Notes under the pieces: model-generated | What the model was told of the DNA's origin: nothing | The model's input: only the letters and a program-made list of their open reading frames with translations | Databases searched by the model: none | From: JABMQB01 sp963666575 | GTDB taxonomy: Bacteria; Bacteroidota; Bacteroidia; Bacteroidales; Prolixibacteraceae | DNA length: 64,000 nucleotides | NCBI GenBank assembly: GCA_963666575.2 | Contig: CAXXYG010000013.1 | Coordinates: forward strand, 1-64,000 | Direction: 5' to 3' | Made by a program: the position numbers and the translations under genes | Part shown: positions 1-9,576 of the stretch, in pieces | Position numbering within the stretch: the first letter of the stretch is position 1 | Layout: each line of letters begins with the position of its first letter

Positions 1-53
1 TATTTTTTTACATGAAAATTTCATAAATTTAATAGAATCAAAACTATATAACC

Positions 54-565
54 ATGAAACAGTTTACAATTATTTTAATAATCTGTCTGTTTTGCTTTGG
101 ATATTGTTTTGCACAGGAGGGGACTAAAAAATCCAGGAAACAGATCAGGGCAGAAAAAACACAACAAAAATCTGAAAAATAATTCAAGTAATTAAGTCGA
201 AAGATTTTATATTTGAAGCGACTCATGCCAATCCTCTTACCGGGGGAAGTATATTCCTAAATTCTTACTACGAATTACACATTAAAAACGATTCGGCGTA
301 CTGTTGCCTGCCCTTTTTTGGAGTGGCATACCAGGTAGAATATGGCAGCCGGGAGGGTGGAATAAAATTCAAAGAAAAAATAACTGATTATTCCGAAAAA
401 TTTGAGAAAAACAAGTTTTCTATTCATTTTAAAGTTTACAGTAAAAGGGATAATTATTCACTTTCGCTTACATCTTCAACATTGGGCTATGCAACATTAG
501 TGGTTAACAGCAACAACCGGCAATCGATCAATTTTTCAGGGATAATTAAAATCCCCAAAGAATAA
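54..565 (+). pseudogene. DUF4251 family secreted protein, one frameshift
   Basis: Reading starts at ATG 54 with a signal peptide (MKQFTIILIICLFCFGYCFA, then QE). The frame stops at 180-182, just after a run of five A (175-179). In the -1 frame the protein continues without interruption (FIFEATHANPLTGGS, then SYYELHIKND, then FFGVAYQVEYGSREGGIKF) to a stop at 563-565. The later part (DNYSLSLTSSTLGYATLVVNSNNRQSI) matches the conserved C-terminal half of DUF4251, a family of small exported Bacteroidota proteins of unknown function. One A is missing from what should be a six-A run, so a sequencing indel is the simplest explanation. Restored length is about 170 residues, normal for the family. The function is unknown. 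It converges on sfsA with a 2-base gap. Confidence 0.75.
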
Positions 566-567
566 TT

Positions 568-1257
568 TTACAAATTAAAAGGTAAAATTCTTAAAGGGAT
601 AATCTCTTGCGGTGATACTTTTACCTGCAGCGGAATTATTTCGACCCCATTTTTATAAGCTTTTCGTAATATTTTCGAATAGTTGGGGTCAATTTCTTCA
701 GCCGGCCAAAAGTGTCCACATCCATTCGTTGAATAATGTATAACATCACCGCCCTAATTCCCTGCTTTTTTACCCTTATCAGCGCTTCGAGGTGTTTTTG
801 CCCACGGGTTGTAACCGCATCAGGAAAAAGGGCAAAATTTCCCTCTTTCATGGTTACATTTTTAATCTCAACAAAACACTTTCCATCTGAATTTTCAGCA
901 TAAATATCAAAACGGCTATCTTCAAAAGTAACTTCCCTTTTTATGGCCGTATACCCTCTAAACCTACGATTTCGTTTTTCTGCATTGCTTCAAAAACAAA
1001 CCTATTGGGGTTCATGGTATTAATTCCAACCCAATTTTTATTGATCCGGATCATTTCCCATGTAAACTTGGTACGGCGTTTTGGATCATCGACCGGAGTG
1101 AGATATACTTCAGCACCATCTTCCAAACAACTTTTCATTGAACCTGAATTGGTACAATGGCAGTTACTTCCAATCCATCATCGAGTTTAACATCAGCTAA
1201 AAAACGTTTGTAACGTTTTATCAAGGTACCATGTACCAATGGTTCATTAAAAGTCAT
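568..1257 (-). pseudogene. sfsA: SfsA-like DNA/RNA nuclease family protein, three frameshifts
   Basis: Three reading frames on the minus strand together rebuild a complete SfsA of about 230 residues starting at ATG 1257 (MTFNEPLVHGTLIKRYKRFL). Recognisable SfsA segments are AHCTNSGSMKSCLEDGAEVY, DNPKR-like DDPKRRTKFTWEMI, WVGINTMNPNR, SRFDIYAENSDGKCFVEIKN, ALFPDAVTTRGQKHLEALI and the end PAEEIDPNYSKILRKAYKNG, closing with PFNL and stop at 568-570. The breaks lie near 1158-1161, 951-956 and 715-722, and each is cured by adding one base. SfsA was named for sugar fermentation stimulation in E. coli and has a PD-(D/E)XK-like nuclease fold. Its cellular role is poorly defined. The family call is firm, and whether the gene is really broken is doubtful. 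Confidence 0.85.
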
Positions 1258-1410
1258 AATTTTTCTTGTTCTAATTTTACTTAAAACAAAAATAAACAAT
1301 CAAAGTTTAAACGGAAATCGTGACAGAATAGCAGTTTACAGCGTCAGAAATTTATAGTTGATTTTTTTTTCTAGAAATCAAAACTTAATAATTTATCAGG
1401 CCCCGAGGAT

Positions 1411-1877
1411 TTAATGTATTTTACTAAACATTTCGGGCCGTATATCACCTTTGACATATATTAATGCATTATCATCGCCGCCAACCAATAAAACCATCTC
1501 TTTAATGGTTTCATTTTCACTCATTTCCCAAAAATAGTAACATCCTGTTCGTGGTCACGGATGACTAATAATTCCTCGTATTTACCATCGGTATTTATGT
1601 GTGAATAAAACTCTTTATGCAGGTTTATTCTGGAATCAGAGTTTTCATCGATTACCAATACTTTTACTTTATCGATTGAATGCAATAATTCGCGTTCCTC
1701 CTTCTCAAGGTCGGCCACCCGGGAAGCAATTCGAATAGCAAAACCGGGAACGGTAAAAGCAACAACACCTTCGCGCCACCTGTATTTTCCAAATGCATCA
1801 GAAATGCCTGATTCGTCGTAACACGATGTTAAAAATGCACCTAAAACAACTAATAAAATAATAATTCGTGGCTTCAT
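1411..1877 (-). pseudogene. DUF4252 lipoprotein, one frameshift
   Basis: ATG 1877 opens a lipoprotein signal peptide with lipobox LTSC (MKPRIIILLVVLGAFLTSCY). The body (YRWREGVVAFTVPGFAIRIA, KVKVLVIDENSDSR, EFYSHI, ELLVIRDHEQDVTIF) has the DUF4252 pattern. The first frame stops at 1521, but adding one T to the T-run at about 1531-1535 continues it as FWEMSENETIKEMVLLVGGD and DNALIYVKGDI to a stop at 1411-1413, which is the expected DUF4252 C-terminus. Restored length is about 155 residues. The family is common in Bacteroidota, often near sigma/anti-sigma genes, and its function is unknown. Confidence 0.75.
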
Positions 1878-2033
1878 AATAATGTATTTTTAATTAAGAC
1901 GTTTACCTCAAAATTATGTTACCTCAAATATGCAGATATATTAAAAATAAGAGAAATATTTTCGGCCACTACAAGTAAATGGCCGTTAAACAAGAATGGA
2001 ATATTTATTCCTAACACCCCCCTGTCCACCTTT

Positions 2034-2234
2034 CGTGATAATAGATCAACGAATCAGTTTAGTACGCTCAAGTAACGTGGCGATAAGTTTACATATCATT
2101 TTAGCAGGATTATGTTTCACGGAGATAGGTTAACACATCATTTTGGTTCGATCACGTTGCGCGGCAATCGGTTAACGTATCATTTTGCAACCTTCACGTA
2201 TCACATTGATAGGCGTACGTTCCAAAATGATACG
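2034..2234. repeat. Degenerate 42-bp tandem repeat array (four units plus a diverged fifth)
   Basis: Units start at 2034, 2076, 2118, 2160 and 2202, exactly 42 bp apart. The most conserved core in units 2-4 is GATA or CAAT followed by RGTTWACRYATCATTTT. Unit 1 and unit 5 are diverged. Unit 5 carries the core in the opposite orientation (CCAAAATGATACG at 2222-2234), so units 4 and 5 can form a hairpin. Read on the plus strand, the units translate as 14-residue repeats (RGDKFTYHF, HGDRLTHHF, RGNRLTYHF, HIDRRTFQN), but a stop separates units 1 and 2 and the frame runs into the antisense of the S9 peptidase gene. The array fills most of the 365-bp gap 1878-2242. Nothing else was recognised there. 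Confidence 0.7.
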
Positions 2235-2242
2235 AAAGCACA

Positions 2243-5037
2243 TCAATATCCCAAATTTTCACCCTTATCAACAGCGGGCACACCTTTTTCCATCCATTCG
2301 GGCATTGGTTTTCCTTTTAGGTAATGGTTAAAAAAACTGAACATACGGGTACTTAAATCAACTCTGTTGGCCCAACTTCCAGCTTTTAAATTATGTGGTT
2401 CGCCATTATAGGTCAACATCCAAACAGGTTTATTTAAACGCCTGAGAGCTACAAAAAACTCGATCCCCTGGTACCAGGGAACAGCCCCATCGTTATCGTT
2501 GTGCATGGTGAGGAATGGCGTATTAACTTTTGGAGCATAAAAAATAGGCGAATTTTCGATGTACAACAAAGGTTTTTCCCAAAGCGTACCTCCTATCCTG
2601 CTTTGCGTATGTTCGTACTGGAACATCCTGCTCATTCCCGATGCCCAGCGAATTCCACCATAAGCGCTTGTCATATTACTCACAACAGCCCCACCCATTG
2701 CGGCCGCAAACATATCGGTTTGAGTAATCAGGTAAGCTGTTTGATAACCTCCCCAGCTCTGTCCCTGAAGGCCTATTTTGTTTTTATCAATAAAACTATA
2801 ATTGGCAACAAGGTTTGATATACCACTTACAATACTATTATAGGCACTTTGCCCCGGGTACCCAATTTTATAGGTAATATCGGGAATAAAAACAATGTAC
2901 CCGTTGCTTGGGTAAAACGATTTATTTATTATTGACCTGCTTGGCGAAGGACGATAATATTGGTGCAGACTCTCACTCATCCGTTCATAATAATAAACAA
3001 TAGTTTGGGTACTTTTTCCCCGGGTCAAAATTTTCAGGCAAATACAATAGCCCTTTTAAGTCTTCTCCAGTAAACGAACTCCATTTAACCGAAATGACTG
3101 TGGGCCAAATAAAATTCACCTGCTGTGGATTGGCATATGAAATCCGTTTTGAAGATTCAAAATTGCTAAGGCTGTACCATAAATCAGGAAAGGTTTTAAC
3201 ATCTTCTTTGGTCCATATAATCCGTTCTGCATTTTTTGCTTTCTTTGGATTTGAAAACTTGTATTTATCCATTACAAGCAAACGTGGTGTTTTGGCTGTA
3301 TTAATTTCGGCAGCAAAAAAAACCCGCCGACATGGTCCGCTCGTCAAAAGCTTTGAGTAACATTGGTTTTTCTGCCGAAATAAATTCCTGTTCGGGATCA
3401 AGCTTCACATACCTCAGCCGTGTTTTATTCCTGCGGCCAAAAGCATGCGTAATCAATACCGGTACCTTTACCCCCGTAGGATCAACCTTCCATATATCGT
3501 ACCGGTCGTATATAAAAACAAAACGGTCATTTTCCGACCATCCGGCAATGCCATATGGCCTGGGTTCGAATGGTATATCATTTAATTCATTATAGAAATT
3601 TACGGGCAATATTTTTGTTAACGATATTACTTCCGGATTTGCAAGGCTGGTTGAGCGTGAATAATAACTACTATCGGATTGTTCGTACCATACAATAAAT
3701 TTACCACCAGGAGAGAGATGAACACCTGATTTTTCCTCAGCAATCATCCGTTTAATACCTGTTCTTAAGTCGATTAAATAATAATCGCCAGGGACCTTTC
3801 CTGTCCAGCTTGCAGCTCGTTGGTACGGAATATTATCGATTCCAAGTGCCACATTTGCATTGCCTTTCTGGATGGTACGAATCGATTTTATATTTAAATC
3901 AGCCAATTGAATAACTTCAGATGTATTCACATGATAAACAGCCAAAAAAGTCCTTTCTTTTTCTTTTTTCATCTCAACTTTTTGCTGAGGTTGAAGTTTT
4001 AGGTCCTTCCAGTTCCATATATCCAATTTGGGTTTCTCCTCATCTAAAATTGAATCTTTTTTTTCAGGCTCAGGAATTGGCGCATTTCCGAAGTACAGTT
4101 TACTTCCATCTTTCGAAAAATAAATACTTCCAAATTTACTGGGCGACCACCCAATTGGTATACCTTGTGTTTGACTACCAACAATTTTTTGGGGTGTATT
4201 TTTTTCAATAGAACTGTGGTATAAACTGAACATTTTTTCGTCAATGGTATCTTGCGAAAACAAAAAAGCATATTGACTGCTCGTTTCATCAATTGCTAAT
4301 TTTTCAGCCCATCCTTCGGCATTATAAACTGTTTCAGCAACACCTTTTTTAGTATCGAAAAGTTGAACAGTTGAAAAAGTATTTGCGGTATCTTTTGTTT
4401 GAGAAATAAAAATTAATTGTGCACCTTTTTTAGCAAACTTCACTTCGGTGACATTAGAAAAATGAAGGGTATCTTCCAATTCCGGATTACACATTATTAA
4501 ATCATCGCCGGGTTGTTTTACTTCCTCCTTTTTCGACGGTTTATCGTCAGTTGTAGTAGAATCTTTTGGTTCCTCCAGATTTAACAACAAAGCAATCCAA
4601 TCAGCATTTTCTTCAGGTATAGCAAACGACTTAATATTAGCATATTTAACAACCGAATGATTTTTAATATTAAAAACCCCAACACTGTCAGCAGGCATTT
4701 TATCTTTTTTTACTTTATCAAGCTTTGCTTTCCGTATCACCTGTTCGGGTTGTTTAATCTTAAAAACGACAAAATTATTCTCGGGCGAAATAACAGCATT
4801 GTAACCTCTTAAGATAGTATCCGATTTTTGTTTCTGAGCCCTGTTTATTATTAATACACCATCTCCTTTTTGTGGATTTAATTCGTAAACCACAATGTCA
4901 CCATTGTTTGATATTTGCTGATTATTTATAGTTTTCCAACCGGCAAAATCATCAATTGACAGTGGTTTTTTTACAACATCCTGTGAATACGAATAAGAGG
5001 CAATAAATAAGAATAAAACAAATAATAATCGGAACAT
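2243..5037 (-). pseudogene. Secreted S9 (prolyl oligopeptidase-type) peptidase, two frameshifts
   Basis: The gene starts at ATG 5037 with a signal peptide (MFRLLFVLFLFIASYSYSQ). The N-terminal half is a beta-propeller-like region, and the C-terminal third is the alpha/beta-hydrolase domain. Nucleophile serine lies in GQSWGGY, the acid in NDNDGAVPW and the histidine in GEPHNL, so the catalytic triad is complete. Two indels break the frame. One is at the run of eight T (minus strand) near 3316-3323, before FFAAEINTAKTPRLL. The other is near 3003-3009, between FDPGKKYP and TIVYYYERMSESLHQYYRP. Total coding length is about 930 residues, normal for this large S9 subgroup in Bacteroidota. The expected location is periplasm or surface, cleaving peptides. 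Both breaks are one-base homopolymer events and are probably sequence errors. Confidence 0.85.
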
Positions 5038-5488
5038 AATTTTGTACTTAAATTATTAATAATTTTTACCACAAAATAGCTAATTATATTTAATTTACTG
5101 AAAATTAGCTCCTGTTTTAACAATCACACTCTGAAACATTTAATAATTGATTACATTTAAAATGTATTTATAATCAAGCATTTATAAATTCCATTTCCAT
5201 TATTTTTTTGTGAATTATAGTGAATTGGTGTTTTTGTGGCATTAAATATTCGCCACGAAGGCACAAAAACACAAAATTCCACAAAAAGTAAAACACAAAT
5301 ATTTCAGATAAAATATTTTATTATAATCCTATTTATCTGCGAAATTATAGTCATTGATGAATGATTTTAAGGACAAGTGTAGTGTTTCATTGCTTGTTTG
5401 AAAGTAGTGTCCCACTTTTTTTATAATTTCGTTAAATTATCAAAGAAGATTATAAATATTCACTGTTTTCTTTTTAAAAACAAACCAC
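5038..5488. other. AT-rich intergenic region upstream of umuDC and the S9 gene
   Basis: This is a 451-bp gap between divergent genes. It holds an imperfect inverted repeat, TGGTGTTTTTGTGGC (5226-5240) against GCCACGAAGGCACAAAAACAC (5252-5272), followed by more CACAAA-rich sequence to about 5286. That wording (CCACGAAGGCAC...) recurs between genes in many Bacteroidota. A weak candidate promoter for umuD is TTTG at 5397-5400 with TATAATTT at 5422-5429. No convincing LexA/SOS operator was seen, and no gene. Confidence 0.4.
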
Positions 5489-5932
5489 TTGAAAAATAAA
5501 ACTAAACAAATACAACTAACAATATGTAAGGCTGATACAAGTACAGACATAACCCTCCCTATGCCTGAGTCATCAATTTCGGCAGGATTCCCATCACCTG
5601 CCGACGATTATATTGAATTAAGTATCGACCTCAACAAAGAACTAATAACACATCCAAGTTCTACTTTTTTTGGCCGTGTAAAGGGGTATTCAATGAAAGA
5701 TGCAGGAATTGAAGAAGGCGATATTTTAGTAATAGATAAATCACTTTCGCCTAAAAGTGGCTCGGTGGCAGTATGTTTTATTGATGGTGAATTTACGGTA
5801 AAACGCCTTAAAAATATCAAAAACAACCTATACCTAATCCCTGAAAACCCTGAATTTAAACCACTTAAAATTACCAATGACAATAATTTTCAGGTGTGGG
5901 GAATTGTAACTTATGTGATAAAAAAAATGTAA
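5489..5932 (+). CDS. umuD: UmuD-like S24 peptidase (translesion polymerase V subunit)
   Basis: This is a 147-residue LexA/UmuD-family protein. It contains the self-cleavage site region AGFPSPADDY (E. coli UmuD has CGFPSPAADY), the catalytic serine in GRVKGYSMKDAGI and the general-base lysine in GEFTVKRLK. In the known system UmuD is cleaved on a RecA filament, and UmuD' joins UmuC to form DNA polymerase V for translesion synthesis. The first usable start is TTG at 5489. No in-frame ATG precedes the conserved domain, so TTG is probably real. Its stop overlaps the umuC start by one base (TAATG), which implies translational coupling. Confidence 0.93.
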   Translation: MKNKTKQIQLTICKADTSTDITLPMPESSISAGFPSPADDYIELSIDLNKELITHPSSTFFGRVKGYSMKDAGIEEGDILVIDKSLSPKSGSVAVCFIDGEFTVKRLKNIKNNLYLIPENPEFKPLKITNDNNFQVWGIVTYVIKKM

Positions 5933-7191
5933 TGTTTGCGTTAGCCGATTGTAATAATTTTTATGCTTCGTGCGAAAGAGTTTTTAATCCTTCGCTGGTA
6001 GGAAAACCAGTTGTTGTATTATCCAATAACGACGGGTGTATTATTGCCCGTTCAGAAGAAGCCAAACAAATTGGTATTAAAATGGGAGTGCCTGCTTTTT
6101 ATATAAAAGAACTAATTGACAAACATAAGGTGAACGTTTTTTCATCGAATTATGCCTTGTACGGCGATATGTCGTTGCGCGTAATGAACACTCTTTTTTC
6201 CATAGCACCCACAATTGAAGTATACAGCATCGATGAAGCTTTTTTAGATCTAACTAAATTCCCTGCAAACTGGTTACCTTCGTTGGGTGAAAAAATGGTT
6301 GAAAAGGTATTTAAAGATACCGGGATTCCAATTGGCGTTGGCATAGCTCCCACTAAAACGTTGGCAAAAATTGCGAACCATCTGGCAAAAAAACAACCGG
6401 GCTGTAGTTTAAAGATACTGGCATCCCCCGAAGAAATTAAGGAATCACTCAAAAAAATACCAATTACCAGTATTTGGGGAATTGGAAAACAACATGCGGT
6501 TTTTCTGGAGAAACATAACATTTATACCGCATATGATTTCACCAAAGCTCCTGATAACTGGATAAAAAAAAACCTGACAGTTGTAGGCCTACGTACAAAA
6601 AAAGAACTTTTGGGAGTTTCGTGCCTTAATATGGAAGAGATACCCGCCTCAAAAAAAGCAATTTGTACATCGCGGTCATTTGGGAAAAGTCAATCAGAAC
6701 TACAACCCATCGAAGAGGCTGTTTCTTCATTTGCCAGCAAGTGTGCATTAAAATTGCGGAAACAAAAATCGGTTGCGAACCAAATAATGGTATTTATCCA
6801 CACCAATGCGTTTCGGAAAGACCTGCCACAATATGCACGAAATAGAATTATTAATTTGCCTGTAGCAACCAACAGCACTCCTCCCCTTGTAAAGTTTGCC
6901 CGCATAGCATTGCGAAGTATCTTCCAAAAAGGATTCGATTATAAAAAAACCGGTGTTATAGTTTTGGGATTACAGAATCAAAATGAGGTACAACGGTCGC
7001 TATTTGAAAAACCTACGAACAGCCGCTACGATGAACTGATGAAAACAGTTGACAAGCTCAACAGCAATTATGGCAACGAAAAAGTCAGGGTAGCCTCCAT
7101 GGGGCATAAAAAAGAATGGAAACTCAGGCAGGAAAAACTCTCTCCTTCGTATACCACCGACCTCGACGATATAATAACCATTAAAACATAA
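5932..7191 (+). CDS. umuC: UmuC, Y-family DNA polymerase V catalytic subunit
   Basis: The 419-residue protein starts at ATG 5932 with MFALADCNNFYASCERVF, the normal UmuC N-terminus. The frame is open further upstream, but that stretch overlaps umuD. Polymerase motifs are present: the metal-binding aspartate in DCNNFYASCE, then VVVLSNNDGCIIARS, and the SIDEAFLDL box carrying the second acidic pair. Helix-hairpin-helix and little-finger regions follow (ISIWGIGKQHA-type, then the C-terminal DUF4113-like end KKEWKLRQEKLSPSYTTDLDD). Length matches the family (about 420). It forms a two-gene umuDC operon, converging on the downstream lipoprotein gene with a 9-bp gap. Confidence 0.96.
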   Translation: MFALADCNNFYASCERVFNPSLVGKPVVVLSNNDGCIIARSEEAKQIGIKMGVPAFYIKELIDKHKVNVFSSNYALYGDMSLRVMNTLFSIAPTIEVYSIDEAFLDLTKFPANWLPSLGEKMVEKVFKDTGIPIGVGIAPTKTLAKIANHLAKKQPGCSLKILASPEEIKESLKKIPITSIWGIGKQHAVFLEKHNIYTAYDFTKAPDNWIKKNLTVVGLRTKKELLGVSCLNMEEIPASKKAICTSRSFGKSQSELQPIEEAVSSFASKCALKLRKQKSVANQIMVFIHTNAFRKDLPQYARNRIINLPVATNSTPPLVKFARIALRSIFQKGFDYKKTGVIVLGLQNQNEVQRSLFEKPTNSRYDELMKTVDKLNSNYGNEKVRVASMGHKKEWKLRQEKLSPSYTTDLDDIITIKT

Positions 7192-7200
7192 ACACTTATC

Positions 7201-8094
7201 TTAGTTTACAACAACATTGTCGACAGTTGCAACTACAGCCCCAACCCATATTCTGCCACCTTGCTGATTTAACTCAAAATCGGGAGTTCGGTGTTTTGTC
7301 CCACAAAAACCAAAAACAGCACGATAAATCCCAGGTTCCATTTTGTAATAATCAGATGATTGAAAAGTATATTCAACTTGTTCACCGCTTTTAAGAATTG
7401 AAAAATCGCCCATTGTAATATTTTCCCAGTGGGGATTGGAAACACTCCAACGGATAAAAGACCCTGTACCTGTTTCAGTATTAACAAAATGAATTCCTCC
7501 TGTAAAATAATTAAAATTAAGGCCTCCCATTTTTACCGGGTCAAGAATATAATAATTGATCGGGTCATTATTTTTTACGGTGATGGAACAATCAACTGCT
7601 GAATGGTCACCTACTGAAGATACCTCAATATTATTTATGGTAACCTGAAGCCCATGATGTAATAAATTCTCAGATTGTAGGGCATTTATAATTCGTTCAT
7701 CATTCCGAAAATCCAAAGAATCGATGTGACACCCGATTTGAATAATTTTGGGGCCGTACAAACTATAATCGGAAATATAAATAGGTGCCTGAGGTAGAGA
7801 TGATAATACTGAAGGAAAAATAATTCCATTATAAATTGTATCGTTCCCAACTAACACTGCAAACGTTGAAGTTACCTTTGTAAGGTCCAATTCTTCCTTT
7901 AAAAAAAGAAGGTGCGATGAACTATCGTAATATTGTATGTTATTTTTTGTTAATTGCGTTCCATCAGAAAAAACAAAAGAAAATCCTGTATCGCTTTTAA
8001 GGTTTAAATTGTCATTATTTAAAAGCTCATTACAGCCAAATAATAAGAACAAACAAACCGAGGAGATAATCAGAGACAAAACAATTTTTTTCAT
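7201..8094 (-). CDS. Lipoprotein of unknown function
   Basis: About 297 residues. I chose ATG 8094 because it begins the lipoprotein signal peptide MKKIVLSLIISSVCLFLLFG with lipobox FGC. An upstream in-frame start at 8172 would place 26 unlikely residues ahead of it. The mature part is beta-rich (FSFVFSDGTQL, VTINNIEVSSVGDHSAVDC, FIRWSVSNPHWENITMGDF, PGIYRAVFGFCGTKH), suggesting Ig-like or jelly-roll modules. I recognise no family. It is predicted to sit on the outer membrane or inner leaflet as a lipoprotein. It is monocistronic, convergent with umuC. Confidence 0.7.
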   Translation of the reverse strand: MKKIVLSLIISSVCLFLLFGCNELLNNDNLNLKSDTGFSFVFSDGTQLTKNNIQYYDSSSHLLFLKEELDLTKVTSTFAVLVGNDTIYNGIIFPSVLSSLPQAPIYISDYSLYGPKIIQIGCHIDSLDFRNDERIINALQSENLLHHGLQVTINNIEVSSVGDHSAVDCSITVKNNDPINYYILDPVKMGGLNFNYFTGGIHFVNTETGTGSFIRWSVSNPHWENITMGDFSILKSGEQVEYTFQSSDYYKMEPGIYRAVFGFCGTKHRTPDFELNQQGGRIWVGAVVATVDNVVVN

Positions 8095-8294
8095 AGTAAA
8101 GGTTTTATTAACTGATGAATTTAAGACACAAAAGGTTGCGTGTTTTGATTCCATTTTAAGGAAACCATACAAGTAAGTCTATACAAAACCGCAACTTTAA
8201 AAATACAAAAAAAAAACTCCATAAAATTGTAATTTAAAACCCTTTCTTTGAACCTATACAATTTATAAATAAAAAAACCTTACAATAAACTATC

Positions 8295-9560
8295 ATGAAA
8301 AATCTGGCTATTTTTTTACTCATTGTAGTGTTTTATTCATGCAATCAAGAAACACCTAAAATTTATGAATGGCGGGGCGACAACCGTGCTGGTATTTACA
8401 ACGAAACAAATTTATTAAAAGAATGGCCGGAAACCGGGCCTTCCGAAATTTGGTCGATTGATATTTTGGGAGCCGGTTACGGATCGCCAATTGTTACTGA
8501 GGATAAAATTTTTATTACCGGAATAGACACTACCATTTCAGATAGCACTGCTGTTTTATTCTGCTTTAATTTAATGGGCGAATTGCAATGGAAAACAGAA
8601 TATGGCGATGAATGGATCGAAAACTTCCCGGGATCGCGCTCGGCGCCAACAGTAGTAGGTGATTTGGTTTATGTGGGATCGGGAAAAGGCGACCTGTATT
8701 GTATAAATGGCGAAACCGGGACTATTGCCTGGTCAAAAAAATTCCTCTCAGATTTTGATGGGCAATACCCACGTTTTGGCCAAGCCGAAGCAGCATTAAA
8801 CGACGGCGATAAAGTTTTCTGGACACCCGGAGGTAAAGAACACAATGTTGTTGCTTTAAACCGGTTTACAGGCCAACTAATTTGGAGTTGTAGAGGTTTT
8901 GGAGAAAGGCCGGCTTATAATTCACCCAAACTCATTCAATTGCCCGGCCGAAAAATTATAGCCGTGTTTTCAGCTTACCATTTAATGGGAATTGATGCAT
9001 CATCCGGGGAACTTTTATGGGACCACCTGCAAGACAATACATCTGTTGAAAAAAGGAAACCCGGAATTGGGGACACTCACAGTAACACTATTCTTTACGA
9101 CAACGGAGCCATTTATTATGCAGCCGGCGATGGTAATTGTGGTGTTAAATTATCTCTTTCAGAAGATGGAACAAAAATAACCGAAGTATGGCGTAACAAA
9201 ACATTTGATAATTATATGGGAGGAATATTAAAAAGCGGCGATTATTTGTATGGTGGCGGAACCCGTAAAAAATTCCTGTTCAGCGCCAACGCTATAACCG
9301 GAGAGATAACCGATTCATTAAAAATTGGCACCGGTACCCTTGTTGCAGCTGATAAAATGCTTTATTATTACAATGCAAAAGGAGAATTAAACCTTGTTAA
9401 TTACAACCAGGGCCAACTCACTTTAAAAAGTTCATTTAATGTGGAAAAGGGTACAAAAGAACACTTCTCACACCCGGTTATAAAAAATGGGACTTTGTAC
9501 CTCAGGCATGGAAATAGCCTAATGGCATACACCATTCAGCAATTAAAACCAAGTACATAA
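8295..9560 (+). CDS. PQQ-binding-like beta-propeller lipoprotein
   Basis: A 421-residue lipoprotein (MKNLAIFLLIVVFYSCNQ, lipobox YSC). It has repeated tryptophan-docking blades of the PQQ/BamB type: GSPIVTEDKIFITG, PTVVGDLVYVGSGKGDLYCI, NGETGTIAWSKKF, HNVVALNRFTGQLIWSCRG, GIDASSGELLWDHL. Family members range from quinoprotein dehydrogenase-like enzymes to scaffolds such as BamB. No haem-binding CxxCH or clear PQQ-ligand set is visible, so a structural or glycan-related role is more likely than redox catalysis. It stands alone on the plus strand, convergent with folE (16-bp gap). A second, related propeller gene lies at 45874-47235. Confidence 0.8.
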   Translation: MKNLAIFLLIVVFYSCNQETPKIYEWRGDNRAGIYNETNLLKEWPETGPSEIWSIDILGAGYGSPIVTEDKIFITGIDTTISDSTAVLFCFNLMGELQWKTEYGDEWIENFPGSRSAPTVVGDLVYVGSGKGDLYCINGETGTIAWSKKFLSDFDGQYPRFGQAEAALNDGDKVFWTPGGKEHNVVALNRFTGQLIWSCRGFGERPAYNSPKLIQLPGRKIIAVFSAYHLMGIDASSGELLWDHLQDNTSVEKRKPGIGDTHSNTILYDNGAIYYAAGDGNCGVKLSLSEDGTKITEVWRNKTFDNYMGGILKSGDYLYGGGTRKKFLFSANAITGEITDSLKIGTGTLVAADKMLYYYNAKGELNLVNYNQGQLTLKSSFNVEKGTKEHFSHPVIKNGTLYLRHGNSLMAYTIQQLKPST

Positions 9561-9576
9561 TCATTATAGGAACTGC

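Noticed and set aside
175..182. Programmed -1 frameshift in the DUF4251 gene
   Set aside because: There is no slippery heptamer with downstream structure, and several neighbouring genes have the same kind of random one-base indel.
2034..2234. CRISPR-like array
   Set aside because: There are no unique spacers between identical repeats. The units abut and are degenerate, and no cas gene is near.
2112..2324. Plus-strand 70-codon frame with repeated H-F phrases
   Set aside because: It runs antisense into the conserved C-terminus of the S9 peptidase and its repeats follow the 42-bp DNA period. I treat it as a DNA repeat, not a proven protein.
5341..5488. LexA/SOS operator upstream of umuDC
   Set aside because: I could not find a convincing palindromic operator; only a weak promoter-like pair was seen.
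7201..8172. Longer start of the lipoprotein gene at 8172
   Set aside because: It would put 26 hydrophilic residues before a clear lipoprotein signal peptide that begins at 8094.
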